Shown: positions 45,454 through 54,752, counted from the stretch's first letter. The stretch: 64,000 nt of DNA from Cytobacillus gottheilii (GCF_900166665.1 NZ_LT800494.1:226698-290697); one strand, 5' to 3'. Translations and numbers: made by a program. Notes: generated by a model not told the origin, from the letters alone.

Positions 45454-46626
45454 TTAGGATGAGCTATGACCAATTGTTGATTGAGTCTTTTTCTTGAAGA
45501 TTTGAAATAGGATGAACGCCAGCAAGGATAAAAGCATACCCGAAATATAGGGAAGCCCAATCGCAAAGGCAAACAGCCATCCGCCCAGAGGAGGGCCGAT
45601 AATGCGTCCAAACGAATCAAAAGATGATAATAGTCCGGTCGTACTTCCATACCCAGCAGCTGATTGCTTCGTCAGCAGAGAAGAGACGCTCGGCCGAATA
45701 AAGCCATTGCCAATTCCAAACACGCTTAAAAATAATGCAGCACTCCAAAAGCTATCAGTCAGTAGGATTAGGCCGAAGCCAATAGCGGAGATGACAATGC
45801 CAATTTGAATAACTGCACCTTCACCCCATTTTTTCGTCAGTCTGCCGACGAGTCCGCCTTGAACGATGGCTCCTGCCAATCCCATAATCATAAAGATATA
45901 GCCAAGCTGCACAGTGCCAAGTCCTGCCTTTTCAGCGGCAAAATAGGCAAAAGTTGCTTCAAGACCTGATAGAGACAATGAAACAAAGAGCTGCAGCAGA
46001 AAAAGCATGGATGTGGGTCCTTTGAATGCATGCCGAAGCGGAGCTCTCTTATTTGCTGAACCTCTCTGTTCAGGTGTGAGCGATTCTTTTAAAACAATAA
46101 ATACAAAAAAGAAGGTGATAAAGGAAGAAGCGGCTGCAAGAAAGAACGGTATATGCAAACTCTCGCTGGAAAAAACACCGCCAATTGCAGGCCCGAACAC
46201 AAAGCCCATACCAACGGCAGCTCCGACAATACCCATTCCCTTACCGCGATCCTCTTCACTCGTAATATCTGCTACATACGCCATAACAGTCGGCATATTG
46301 GCGCTGGAAAGAAAGCCGCCAAGCACACGCGCTGCAAAGAGCATCCATAGCTCCGTCGAAAGTGCCATTAAAAGAAAGGAAATACCTAATCCGAAAATAC
46401 CAATCATAATGACAGGTTTTCGGCCAATTTTATCTGAAATTCTTCCCCACATCGGTGCAAAAAGAAGCTGCATAAGGGAATAAACAGCCATTAACAATCC
46501 GAGTTCTGTTGGAGAAGCTCCAATCTCTTCCGCATAAAAGGGCATAACGGGAATAATAATTCCAAAACCAACCATGACAAGAAACATCACGGCAAAAAGA
46601 ACAGGCAAAGCTTTTTTGGTTTCCAC
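45454..46626 (-). CDS. MFS drug-efflux-type transporter (DHA1 family)
   Basis: A 390-residue, twelve-helix transporter related to bacillar multidrug and tetracycline-type exporters: IIPVMPFYAEEIGA in helix one, GRISDKIGRKPVI in loop 2-3, and GPAIGGVF in helix five. Start is GTG at 46626 with GGAG 10 nt upstream. It resembles the TetR-controlled pump at 36.2-37.4 kb in the helix 1-5 motifs but has no adjacent regulator. Confidence 0.92.
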   Translation of the reverse strand: METKKALPVLFAVMFLVMVGFGIIIPVMPFYAEEIGASPTELGLLMAVYSLMQLLFAPMWGRISDKIGRKPVIMIGIFGLGISFLLMALSTELWMLFAARVLGGFLSSANMPTVMAYVADITSEEDRGKGMGIVGAAVGMGFVFGPAIGGVFSSESLHIPFFLAAASSFITFFFVFIVLKESLTPEQRGSANKRAPLRHAFKGPTSMLFLLQLFVSLSLSGLEATFAYFAAEKAGLGTVQLGYIFMIMGLAGAIVQGGLVGRLTKKWGEGAVIQIGIVISAIGFGLILLTDSFWSAALFLSVFGIGNGFIRPSVSSLLTKQSAAGYGSTTGLLSSFDSFGRIIGPPLGGWLFAFAIGLPYISGMLLSLLAFILFQIFKKKTQSTIGHSSS

Positions 46627-46750
46627 TAATCAGTCACTCCAATTCACTGGCTGTATTCCCAGTGACATCTAGTATGTATTCAATTTCTCTCTTTCATGAT
46701 AAGGAAAATAGGAGAAAAAAGAAAGGTCAATAAACAAACTTCCGTTAGAC

Positions 46751-46787
46751 AAAAAATAAGCAAGCAGAGATTCCCCTCTACTTGCTT
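46751..46787 (-). terminator. Terminator of the DUF4230 gene
   Basis: AGCAAGcAGAG / CTCTaCTTGCT stem; on the minus strand followed by TATTTTTT. Confidence 0.8.
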
Positions 46788-46793
46788 TAGGTC

Positions 46794-47516
46794 CTATTCT
46801 TCCTCAAATTCAATAGACGCTGTGTAGCCAAGACCGCTAAAAAGACCTGTGAGCGCATTAACTGCACTTTGCTCTGCCTTTGTTAGAAGTCCTAAGTTAA
46901 CGGCCTGTTCTTTTATATCAGTTGAAGCAACAGCAGCTAAGTCAAAGCCTTCCTCCCAATCTACATCACTTCGAAAGATTCCTTGATCTGAAAAAGTCTG
47001 AACCTTGTCCATTTGAATCGATGGCTCCTGCAGCAATTCCGCATGTGGAAGTGTCATCGTAATATGTTTCTTTTCTTCGTCTACCGTATAGTTATCATTG
47101 CTGATGGACTGTAAATCAACACCTGCAAGAACAGTTGCTGGGACAACAAGCAGAATTGTTCTTTTCGTACCAGGGAAGTTTACGCTGATCTCTTTATTAA
47201 AAATCTCATTATTTTCTTCTTTGATGACAGTTGTAATTACGGCTTCAGCAGTTGCGAGAGAAGATAGCTCACGAACTTCCTCCACAATGCTTACAGTTTC
47301 ACTAGCATAAGTACTGCCAGTGAAGAATTTCTGGTACATAAATACCCCAGTACCAATGATAAGCACAGTGAAAAGCATAGCAAAGATTAATTTCAATTTA
47401 AGAGGCTTGAAAAAAGGCAATGAAAATCCTGATTTTCGGCTGCTTCGCATGACAGCAGTTGCAGCTACTTCCTCGTGTGCAGAAGTTAATTCCGCTTTAC
47501 GCTGATTTTTTCTCAT
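46794..47516 (-). CDS. DUF4230 membrane-anchored protein
   Basis: A 240-residue protein of unknown function with a basic cytosolic N-terminus, one membrane helix (about 43-62, LIFAMLFTVLIIGTGVFMY) and an external domain matching DUF4230 (VREVSSLATAEAVITT-like region, then GIDLQSIS/ITMTLPHAE-type strands). AAGGAGG precedes the ATG. Monocistronic. The topology suggests a role at the cell surface, but none is established. Confidence 0.82.
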   Translation of the reverse strand: MRKNQRKAELTSAHEEVAATAVMRSSRKSGFSLPFFKPLKLKLIFAMLFTVLIIGTGVFMYQKFFTGSTYASETVSIVEEVRELSSLATAEAVITTVIKEENNEIFNKEISVNFPGTKRTILLVVPATVLAGVDLQSISNDNYTVDEEKKHITMTLPHAELLQEPSIQMDKVQTFSDQGIFRSDVDWEEGFDLAAVASTDIKEQAVNLGLLTKAEQSAVNALTGLFSGLGYTASIEFEEE

Positions 47517-47778
47517 TAAAAGACCTCCTTTTTCGGGGGTTCATGCAAAATTACGCATTATGTCCAATATTGTCGAAAAAAGACAATATATTCATAGTAT
47601 AATAGACTGCCATCACGATCGCAATGGATATGCAAATGTACCTAAAACTGGAAGAGGCTGTGATTGAGAGAAAACTTCTGCAGGAGGACGTCTCTGAATA
47701 GGAAATGATTGTGAGGAGACATAGGATGTGTGCAAAATAGCAGAAATATGACCGTACAATTCAGCATGTTACGGATGG

Positions 47779-48110
47779 AAACAAGTAAAAGGCAGAAATA
47801 CGGCAGTCAAATTCATTAATTGGAATAGGCAGGTGCGAAAAGAGGAGAAATAAGACACTGTAATCCAGATAAAGGTGATTAGGGGGGAGGGAAGAGCGGA
47901 AAGACCCCTCTAGAATACAGTAATTGGGATATGGAGGCGTGAAAAGAGCGGAAACGCACCTCTGAAATCCAATAAATGGAATATAGAGGCGTGAAAAGAG
48001 CAGAAACGCACTCCTAAAATCCAGTAACTGGTATATTAAGGTGTGAAAAGTGCGGAAACACACCAGTAAAATCCAGTAAATGGTATACGGATGTAAAGCG
48101 GATATTAAGT
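47779..48110. repeat. 52-bp tandem repeat array (six units plus a partial)
   Basis: Units begin at 47779, 47831, 47883, 47935, 47987, 48039 and (partial) 48091, exactly 52 bp apart without indels. The conserved cores are AAAAGAGCGGAAAC and AAATCCAGTAAATGG. Each unit has two small inverted repeats, for example GGTGTG/CACACC and CCAG/CTGG, which vary between units but mostly stay paired. 52 is not a multiple of three, and the reading frames across it are not gene-like. The flank 47517-47778 shows no gene. Confidence 0.9.
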
Positions 48111-48143
48111 ATCAGCAAACGAAGCCACATTTCGCCTCATTAG

Positions 48144-48175
48144 AAAAAAAGCTGACTGGAATAGTCCCAGTCAGC
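48144..48175 (-). terminator. nagP terminator
   Basis: GCTGACTGG / CCAGTCAGC with a 7-nt loop; followed by seven T on the minus strand, 8 bp after the nagP stop. Confidence 0.9.
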
Positions 48176-48182
48176 TTTCGTT

Positions 48183-49559
48183 TTATTTATTTTGTTTTTT
48201 CATTGCATCCGCTACAAACTCAACATCTGTACCAACAATGATTTGAAGATTCGTTTTGTTTAGCTTCATAACACCTTTGGCGCCGTGTGATTTTAACGCA
48301 GACTCATTTACTTTATTCATATCATGAACATTCAAACGTAAGCGGGTCGCACAGTTATCAATCACATCGATATTTTCTGTGCCGCCAATATCTTTGATAA
48401 ATTGACTAGCCATTTTATCGTATTTAGTACCGCCAGTTGTTTCCGTGTCTTCATCTTCAGTAAGAGATTCATCTTCATCCTCGCGGCCCGGTGTTTTTAA
48501 GTTAAAGGCCCGGATTAAGAAGTAAAATAGGACAAAGTAGACTGCTGCATAGATGAGACCGATTAATAATAAAAGAAGCGGTTTTTCGGCAATATTAAAA
48601 TTCAGCAAGTAATCAATTGCACCAGCAGAGAAGGTGAAACCATCTCTAATGCCTAACATAGATGTTAACCACATCGATACTCCAGTTAATAAAGCGTGTA
48701 CTCCGTAAAGAAGTGGTGCAATAAACATAAATGAGAATTCAATTGGTTCTGTAATCCCCGTTAAGAAGGAAGTTAACGCTAGACCAATAAACATACCAGA
48801 GACGGCTTTACGCTTTTCTGGCTTTGCTGTTGCGATAATAGCAAACGCTGCTGCAGGCAAACCAAACATCATGATTGGGAAGAAGCCTGTCATATATCCG
48901 CCGGCAGTTGGATCTCCAGCGAAGAAACGAGCAATATCACCAGCTGCTCCATTAAATTCACCAAACTGGAACCAGAATAAGCTGTTCAGAACATGGTGAA
49001 GTCCTAATGGAATCAATAAGCGGTTTAAAAATCCAAATATACCTGAACCAACGGCACCTAGTTCAATAATCCAATTTCCAATTCCATCAATACCTGCCTG
49101 AACAGGTGGCCATGCATAACCTGCAATGAATGCGAGCAAAATCATGGTGACAGATGTTATGATAGGAACGAAACGTCGTCCACTGAAAAAGCCTAACCAA
49201 TCCGGTAATTTGATATCATGAAATTTATTATATAATAGCCCTGCAATAATCCCGGCAATAATACCGCCAAGAACACCCATATTAATATCCGGATCAATGG
49301 CTACTGCACCCTCAGTTAAAACTAGATAACCGATTGCTCCTGATAAAGCGGCAGCGCCGTTGCTGTCTTTCGCAAATCCCATAGCAACACCAATAGCAAA
49401 AATCAAAGCTAAATTTCCAAAGATAGCATCCCCGGCATTGGCCATAAAGGGGATATCCAGTAAGTCTGGCTGGCCAAAGCGAAGCAGTAAACCAGCTGCT
49501 GGCAATACTGCGATTGGAAGCATTAGAGCTTTACCGATACGCTGTAAAAAACCTAACAT
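48183..49559 (-). CDS. nagP: PTS N-acetylglucosamine-specific EIICB
   Basis: Imports and phosphorylates N-acetylglucosamine to GlcNAc-6-P. The 458-residue protein has the EIIC membrane domain (about 1-360, with GITEPIEFSFMF) and a C-terminal EIIB domain with phospho-cysteine C403 in DNCATRLRL. No EIIA domain is attached, as in B. subtilis NagP, so a shared EIIA is needed. The ATG at 49559 is 8 nt after AGGAG. It is divergent from nagAB; cre and dre sites lie between them. Confidence 0.93.
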   Translation of the reverse strand: MLGFLQRIGKALMLPIAVLPAAGLLLRFGQPDLLDIPFMANAGDAIFGNLALIFAIGVAMGFAKDSNGAAALSGAIGYLVLTEGAVAIDPDINMGVLGGIIAGIIAGLLYNKFHDIKLPDWLGFFSGRRFVPIITSVTMILLAFIAGYAWPPVQAGIDGIGNWIIELGAVGSGIFGFLNRLLIPLGLHHVLNSLFWFQFGEFNGAAGDIARFFAGDPTAGGYMTGFFPIMMFGLPAAAFAIIATAKPEKRKAVSGMFIGLALTSFLTGITEPIEFSFMFIAPLLYGVHALLTGVSMWLTSMLGIRDGFTFSAGAIDYLLNFNIAEKPLLLLLIGLIYAAVYFVLFYFLIRAFNLKTPGREDEDESLTEDEDTETTGGTKYDKMASQFIKDIGGTENIDVIDNCATRLRLNVHDMNKVNESALKSHGAKGVMKLNKTNLQIIVGTDVEFVADAMKKQNK

Positions 49560-49601
49560 AAGTCTCACTCCTTATATATTTTGTTGTTTTACGTATGAAG
49601 C

Positions 49602-49616
49602 TGAAAGCGCTTATCA
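49602..49616 (-). promoter_or_regulatory. CcpA cre site at nagP
   Basis: TGAAAGCGCTTATCA fully fits the cre consensus TGWAANCGNTNWCA, 43 bp upstream of the nagP start codon, so glucose repression is expected. Confidence 0.85.
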
Positions 49617-49644
49617 TGGAAATAATCATAACAGCTAGTTTATT

Positions 49645-49685
49645 AGTTGTCTATATGAATTTACGATTAATTGGTATAGACAACT
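49645..49685. promoter_or_regulatory. Two NagR (dre) operators between nagP and nagA
   Basis: ATTGGTATAGACAACT (49670-49685) and, inverted, ATTCATATAGACAACT (49645-49660) match the dre sites bound by NagR/YvoA in B. subtilis. They probably serve the nagA and nagP promoters respectively and are released by GlcN-6-P or GlcNAc-6-P. Confidence 0.85.
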
Positions 49686-49731
49686 ATATGAGTGTAATGC
49701 TAAAATGACCTTGAAAATGAAAGGATGAAAT

Positions 49732-50919
49732 ATGATGGATAAGCCTATTTTGTTAAAGGGTATGCAAATCTATTCAGAAAAGAATCAATTTTATACAGGA
49801 TATATTAAAATTACGAACCAAAAAATAAGTGAGATCGGTCGATTAGAAGACCTGCAAGATATAACCGAGGCTGTCGTCTTTGATTTGCAGGATAATATGA
49901 CAGCAGTACCAGGGTTTATAGATGTGCATATACATGGTGCTGCTGGAGCAGATGTAATGGATGGAATGGAATCTGCTCTTATGACTATGGCGAATACCTT
50001 GCCTGCAGAAGGAACGACCAGCTTTTTAGCGACTACCATGACACAAGAGAAGGAAGAAATAGAAAAGGCTCTAAAAGCTGCATCAGGCTATATGAGTAAA
50101 CCGCAGCCAGAGGGAAGAGCTGAAATTTTAGGGGTGCATCTTGAAGGACCATTTGTGAACAAAGAGATGGCTGGAGCGCAGCCTTCTCAATATATTATTG
50201 ATCCTGATGTTGAACTTTTTAAAAAATGGGAAAACCTATCTCAAGGGAATATTAAATTAGTAACACTTGCTCCTGAACGGCCAGGCGGAAAGGAATTGGC
50301 ATCATACTTAAGCAGCAAAGGTATTGTTGCTTCCATTGGCCATTCAAATGCCACATACGAAGAAGTGAAAGACTCAATCGAGGCCGGATGCACGCATGTT
50401 ACCCATTTGTTTAACCAAATGCGCGGTCTGCATCACCGTGAGCCTGGTGTGGCAGGAGCAGCCCTTCTGCATGATGAGTTGATGGTTGAAGTTATCGCAG
50501 ATGGTGTTCATGTCAAACCTGAGATGGTCAAGCTTGCATTTAAGCAAAAGGGTGAAGAAGGATTAATTTTAATCACAGATTCCATGAGAGCCAAATGCCT
50601 GAAAAATGGGCAATATGATTTAGGCGGGCAGGATGTAACTGTTGCTGATGGGAAAGCAGTACTTCAAGACGGAACATTAGCAGGAAGTATATTGCGCCTT
50701 GGACACGCAGTTAAAAATATGATTGAATTTACCGGCTGTTCATTAGAGGATGCTATCCAGATGGCTTCCGTTAATCCAGCAAAACAGCTTGGTGTATTTA
50801 ACCGCAAGGGAAGCCTCGCAGCAGGAAAGGATGCAGATATTGTTATTTTGAATGAGGAGCATGATGTTGTTTTGACCTTATGCCGTGGTGAAGTTGCCTA
50901 TCGAAAGGAGAATGAATAA
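49732..50919 (+). CDS. nagA: N-acetylglucosamine-6-phosphate deacetylase
   Basis: Removes acetate from GlcNAc-6-P to give glucosamine-6-P. The 395-residue amidohydrolase barrel has the expected ligands: H66 and H68 (DVHIHG), E138 (HLEGPF), H204 (GHSNA), H225 (HLFNQM) and catalytic D283 (ITDSM). An ATG also occurs at 49735; both are acceptably spaced from AAGGA. It overlaps the control region of nagB, with which it forms an operon. Confidence 0.95.
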   Translation: MMDKPILLKGMQIYSEKNQFYTGYIKITNQKISEIGRLEDLQDITEAVVFDLQDNMTAVPGFIDVHIHGAAGADVMDGMESALMTMANTLPAEGTTSFLATTMTQEKEEIEKALKAASGYMSKPQPEGRAEILGVHLEGPFVNKEMAGAQPSQYIIDPDVELFKKWENLSQGNIKLVTLAPERPGGKELASYLSSKGIVASIGHSNATYEEVKDSIEAGCTHVTHLFNQMRGLHHREPGVAGAALLHDELMVEVIADGVHVKPEMVKLAFKQKGEEGLILITDSMRAKCLKNGQYDLGGQDVTVADGKAVLQDGTLAGSILRLGHAVKNMIEFTGCSLEDAIQMASVNPAKQLGVFNRKGSLAAGKDADIVILNEEHDVVLTLCRGEVAYRKENE

Positions 50920-50920
50920 A

Positions 50921-51643
50921 GTGAACATTATAAAAGTAAATGATTATCAGGAAATGAGCGAAAAAGCGTCTCAGTATATTATAGATAAAGTAAAAGCTAA
51001 TCCAAAAATGGTATTGGGTCTTGCTACTGGAGGAACTCCAGAAGGAACCTATAAGCGATTGATTGAGGACCATAATCAAAATGGTACTTCTTACGACGGA
51101 ATTGCAACCTTTAACCTGGATGAGTATGTGGGATTATCAGGAGATCATCCGCAAAGCTATCGTCATTACATGAATGAGCGCTTTTTCAATCATATTGATA
51201 TTAACAAGGAAAATACCTATGTGCCACGCGGCAACACAGTTGATGCAGAAGCAGAGTGCGAAGCATACGAAGCTCTAATGGCCAGCGTGGGCGGCATTGA
51301 TCTGCAAATTCTTGGCATCGGCGGAAATGGTCATATCGGATTTAATGAACCTGGAACGAGCTTTCAAAGCCCTACACATATTGTCGATCTTGCTCAATCA
51401 ACTAAAGAGGCGAACGCCAGATATTTTGCCAATATTGATGAGGTGCCAAACCAGGCAATCACCATGGGCATTGCCTCTATCATGAAAAGCAGAGAAATCC
51501 TTCTCCTGATATCTGGGGAAAATAAGCATGAAGCTTATAAACAACTGGTGGAAGGAGAAATCCAGGAAAACTTCCCGGCATCTATATTAAGAAATCACCC
51601 ATATGTTACAATAATTGCAGACAAAGCGGCAATTGGTGAATAA
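50921..51643 (+). CDS. nagB: Glucosamine-6-phosphate deaminase
   Basis: Converts glucosamine-6-P to fructose-6-P and ammonia. 240 residues from the GTG at 50921, which lies 10 nt after AAAGGAG (50904-50910); an ATG at 50912 is only 1 nt from that site. ATGGTPEGTYKRL, catalytic-base D67 (NLDEYVGL) and GNGHIGFNEPG (H138, E143) are the family signatures. Start lies 1 nt after the nagA stop, with its ribosome-binding site inside nagA. Confidence 0.95.
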   Translation: MNIIKVNDYQEMSEKASQYIIDKVKANPKMVLGLATGGTPEGTYKRLIEDHNQNGTSYDGIATFNLDEYVGLSGDHPQSYRHYMNERFFNHIDINKENTYVPRGNTVDAEAECEAYEALMASVGGIDLQILGIGGNGHIGFNEPGTSFQSPTHIVDLAQSTKEANARYFANIDEVPNQAITMGIASIMKSREILLLISGENKHEAYKQLVEGEIQENFPASILRNHPYVTIIADKAAIGE

Positions 51644-51673
51644 GCCAGAGGAACGGTTCTTCTGGCTTTTTTC
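51643..51673 (+). terminator. Terminator of nagAB
   Basis: AAGCCAGA and TCTGGCTT with a short partly paired loop, followed by TTTTTTC. Confidence 0.85.
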
Positions 51674-51965
51674 TTTCAGATAAACTGTGATTGATGAGTA
51701 CTGTTTGTTTCGGGGATCAGGGGCAAGAATTATTCCCGAACACAACGAGTTAAGCAGCTTTGAGAATTTGAAAACAAAAGCAATCAACGAAAAGCCTTCA
51801 AACTAGTAAAAACTCACGCCCATTTTCATAATACTAATAGTCTTAATCATCCTGAAACTTTTTACAGCATCTTAACGTATTTCATATACAATCGAGAGTA
51901 GTAGCTTAAAATGGATATATACAGCCAGGCAATTTCTATATAGAAAGGAAGCAGTTGAGAGGAGC

Positions 51966-52688
51966 ATGATTAATAAAAATTCCCCCGTCCCAATCTATTA
52001 TCAGCTAGAGGAACTTATAAAAGAATTAATTGAAAAGGGAGATCTTTCACCAGGAGATGCACTGCCAGCGGAGCGAGAATATGCAGAACGTTTCCAAATT
52101 AGCAGAATGACTGTAAGACAAGCCTTCACAAAGCTAGTAAATGATGGTTTTCTATATCGTGTGCAAGGAAAAGGCACATTTGTGGCAGAGAGAAAGCTGG
52201 AGCAGCCTCTGCAAGGGCTAACTAGTTTTACCGAAGATATGAAAAAAAGAGGTATGGTACCAGGTAGCCAGCTTGTTCACTTTCAGCTCATACCCGCCAC
52301 CAAAAAAATTGCACAGCAGCTTTCCATTCTCGAACATGGTCCAGTATATGAAATAAAAAGAATTCGATTAGCTGATGATGTCCCAATGGCATTAGAAACG
52401 AATTATATTTCAGCCAATTTAATGAAGGGGCTTACAGAAGATATTGTTAATCAATCTTTGTATGCATATATGGAAGGGAAGCTGGGACTGCAGATTGATT
52501 ATGCCACTCAAACGATCGAATCTGCGATTTCCAGTCAAAATGAAGCAGAGTATCTAAGAATAAAATCCGGTGGTCCTGTTCTGCTTATTGAGAGAAATAC
52601 ATTTTTACATGATGGCACACCAGTAGAATATGTTAAATCTGTTTATCGTGCAGATCGGTATAAATTCATGATAGAAATGAAGAGATAG
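51966..52688 (+). CDS. nagR: GntR/HutC-family GlcNAc regulator NagR
   Basis: A 240-residue repressor of GlcNAc genes, close to B. subtilis NagR (YvoA). N-terminal GntR winged helix (EYAERFQISRMTVRQAFTKLVNDGFLYRVQGKGTF, about 38-72) and C-terminal UTRA effector domain (ALETNYIS, KSVYRADRYKF). Homology begins exactly at this ATG, although the nearest AGGAG is only 1 nt away and AAGGAAG is 14 nt away, so initiation may be weak. It is transcribed separately from nagAB and should bind the dre sites at 49645-49685. Confidence 0.92.
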   Translation: MINKNSPVPIYYQLEELIKELIEKGDLSPGDALPAEREYAERFQISRMTVRQAFTKLVNDGFLYRVQGKGTFVAERKLEQPLQGLTSFTEDMKKRGMVPGSQLVHFQLIPATKKIAQQLSILEHGPVYEIKRIRLADDVPMALETNYISANLMKGLTEDIVNQSLYAYMEGKLGLQIDYATQTIESAISSQNEAEYLRIKSGGPVLLIERNTFLHDGTPVEYVKSVYRADRYKFMIEMKR

Positions 52689-52723
52689 GTTTCAGTCCAA
52701 ATGGCTGTTTCAAAATTCACACA

Positions 52724-52767
52724 GAAAAAAGACAGGAAGCGCTTCGCGGCGCAAAACCTGTCTTTTT
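52724..52767. terminator. Bidirectional terminator, nagR / POT transporter
   Basis: AAAAAAGACAGG and CCTGTCTTTTTT with an inner GCGC/GCGC pairing, between convergent genes. Confidence 0.9.
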
Positions 52768-52773
52768 TAATTA

Positions 52774-54267
52774 CTATCTAACACCCTTCATAAATGACTG
52801 AATCTTAGGTGATAAAGCAAATAGGATAATGGAGAGAACAATCGAGGCGCCTCCAATAATTCCGAAATACATCATTTCAGTTTCTGGTGTGTAAAATTTA
52901 ACAATCTGCGCATTGATCGCCTGTGCGGCTGCGTTAGATAAGAACCATAAGCTCATCGTTTGTGCAGAGAAAGCAGCAGGTGCCAATTTTGTTGTTGCAG
53001 AAAGGCCAACAGGTGATAAACAAAGTTCACCTAAAACGACAATAAAGTAGCTCAAAACGAGCCATAAAGGATTTACAAGTGAATCTGTACCGCCAAAATA
53101 TGCAGGAAGCAAGATCACTAAGAACGAAATACCTGCAAAAAGAAGACCTAGAGAGAATTTTTTAGGCACTGATGGCTGGCGATCTCCTAGTTTAACCCAA
53201 ACCCAAGCAAACACCGGTGCTAATATGATAATAAACATAGGATTTAATGACTGGAATAAGGCAGGTGAGATTTCAAAACCTGCAAATTCGAGCTGTGTAC
53301 GCTTATCTGCATAGTTTGCCAGAATTGTAGATCCTTGTTCTTGAATAGCCCAAAACATTACAGATGCAATAAACAATGGAATATAGGCAATAATTCTTGA
53401 ACGCTCGACTGCTGTTGTTTTTGGACTGCGGTACATGACAATAAAGTATGCAGTTGGAATCCCAATGCCCAGTATACCAATAAGTGTGATAAAGCTATCA
53501 AAAGTTAAAATACCCATCGGAATGGTTATTGCGACCAAAATGGCTATGACAACTAGTCCAATTCCGATAATCGAATATACTTTTTTCTTTTCAGCAGGGG
53601 AGAGTGGGTTTGCCACATATGTGCCTGCTAAACCTAAATTTTTCTTTTTAGTAAATAAGAAAACGAGTAAGCCGACAAACATACCAACTGCTGCTATTGC
53701 AAAGCCAAGGTGGAAATCATGCTTCATTCCAACCTCACCAACAATTAATGGAGCAAGGAATCCTCCAAGGTTAATCCCCATGTAAAAGATACTAAAACCC
53801 GCATCGCGTCGGTGATCACCTTCACTATAAATATCCCCTACAACACTTGAAACATTAGGTTTCAATAGACCGGTACCGATCACAATTAGTACCATAGAAG
53901 TGAAGAACATGGCGAGACTTCCTGGTATCGCTAAAACAATATGTCCCAGCATAATTAATATTCCGCCATAAAATACGGCTTTAGAAGTTCCGAAGATGCG
54001 GTCAGCCAGCCAGCCTCCTATTATACCTGACATATAAACGAGAGAGCCATAAATAGACATAATAGCTAAAGCTGTTGGTTCATCTAAACCAAGACCGCCT
54101 TTTGATACTTCATAGTACATATAATAGACAAGTATAGCTCGCATCCCATAGTAAGAGAAACGTTCCCAAAACTCTGTAAAAAACAAGGTAAAAAGACCCT
54201 TAGGATGACCAAAAAAGCCGCGTTGAGGAACACTGGCCACAATTTTCTGTTTATTGAAGTCTGACAT
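52774..54267 (-). CDS. POT-family proton-dependent di-/tripeptide transporter
   Basis: A 497-residue, roughly fourteen-helix DtpT-like peptide importer. The proton-coupling motif ExxERFxYY is complete (E32, E35, R36, Y39, Y40), GTGLLKPNVSSVVGD and the FSIFYMGINLGG signature follow. AAGGAGG lies upstream of the ATG. Monocistronic. Peptide uptake would complement the M20 peptidase and amino-acid importers elsewhere in the window, but no direct link is visible. Confidence 0.94.
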   Translation of the reverse strand: MSDFNKQKIVASVPQRGFFGHPKGLFTLFFTEFWERFSYYGMRAILVYYMYYEVSKGGLGLDEPTALAIMSIYGSLVYMSGIIGGWLADRIFGTSKAVFYGGILIMLGHIVLAIPGSLAMFFTSMVLIVIGTGLLKPNVSSVVGDIYSEGDHRRDAGFSIFYMGINLGGFLAPLIVGEVGMKHDFHLGFAIAAVGMFVGLLVFLFTKKKNLGLAGTYVANPLSPAEKKKVYSIIGIGLVVIAILVAITIPMGILTFDSFITLIGILGIGIPTAYFIVMYRSPKTTAVERSRIIAYIPLFIASVMFWAIQEQGSTILANYADKRTQLEFAGFEISPALFQSLNPMFIIILAPVFAWVWVKLGDRQPSVPKKFSLGLLFAGISFLVILLPAYFGGTDSLVNPLWLVLSYFIVVLGELCLSPVGLSATTKLAPAAFSAQTMSLWFLSNAAAQAINAQIVKFYTPETEMMYFGIIGGASIVLSIILFALSPKIQSFMKGVR

Positions 54268-54510
54268 CTTACAACCTCCTTGTATAATATATTAATATAA
54301 TACTTTTTATGTTTTCATGTCAAAACTTTATTCTGGAAATACTCTGAAATATTTTTAAATATGGAATATATTTGCACCTGCTATATATATTTATACTTTT
54401 TTAAAATAATAGTTTTTGTTTTAAATTGGTGTGTGGCAAGTAGCCGTTAAAATTGCAACATCTTTAGGTGAGGGCAGGGAAGAGGAGAGTAAGAAGGATC
54501 CTGCGGCTAA

Positions 54511-54549
54511 CACTGCTAGCTGCTGTATAGGAATAAGAAGCTAGCGGTG
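54511..54549. other. Inverted repeat upstream of the iteron array
   Basis: CACTGCTAGC (54511-54520) pairs with GCTAGCGGTG (54540-54549; one G-T pair) around a 19-nt loop. It has no T-run. It lies between the POT promoter region and the iterons and could be part of the partition locus. The 54268-54510 stretch is AT-rich and otherwise featureless. Confidence 0.5.
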
Positions 54550-54587
54550 AGGTGAATTATTTTCGATTTGAGGACTTCAAGACTTAG

Positions 54588-54752
54588 TGTGCATTTTTGC
54601 ACACTTGTATACATTAATGCACACAATTGTAAACAATTGTGTATACAAGTAAACAAATGCGTGTGCATGTTGATGTATAAAGGTATATACACTTTTGTAA
54701 ACATGTAGACGAAAGTTGCAGACAAATCATCGTTGTTTACACTTTGTTTACG
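54588..54752 (+). repeat. Iteron array, putative centromere/operator of the actin-like cassette
   Basis: At least nine 8-bp sites of the form TG(T/C)A(T/A/C/G)ACA in direct or inverted orientation: TGCACAC 54598, TGTATACA 54606, TGCACACA 54618, TGTAAACA 54628, TGTATACA 54640, AGTAAACA 54648, TGTAAACA 54696, TGCAGACA 54717, and inverted TGTTTACA 54734 and TGTTTACG 54745. Spacing in the dense part is 8-12 bp, near one helical turn. Placed directly upstream of a ParM-like gene, this matches the parC-parM-parR arrangement, where the repeats act as centromere and operator. Confidence 0.75.

Noticed and set aside
47761..48063. Minus-strand 100-codon frame with repeating FRTFHTL/FSRLYIPF-like segments
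   Set aside because: It is a by-product of the 52-bp array; 52 is not divisible by three, so the repeats cycle through frames, and there is no ribosome-binding site.
47779..48110. CRISPR array
   Set aside because: The whole 52-bp unit is conserved, with no unique spacer portion, and there are no cas genes nearby.
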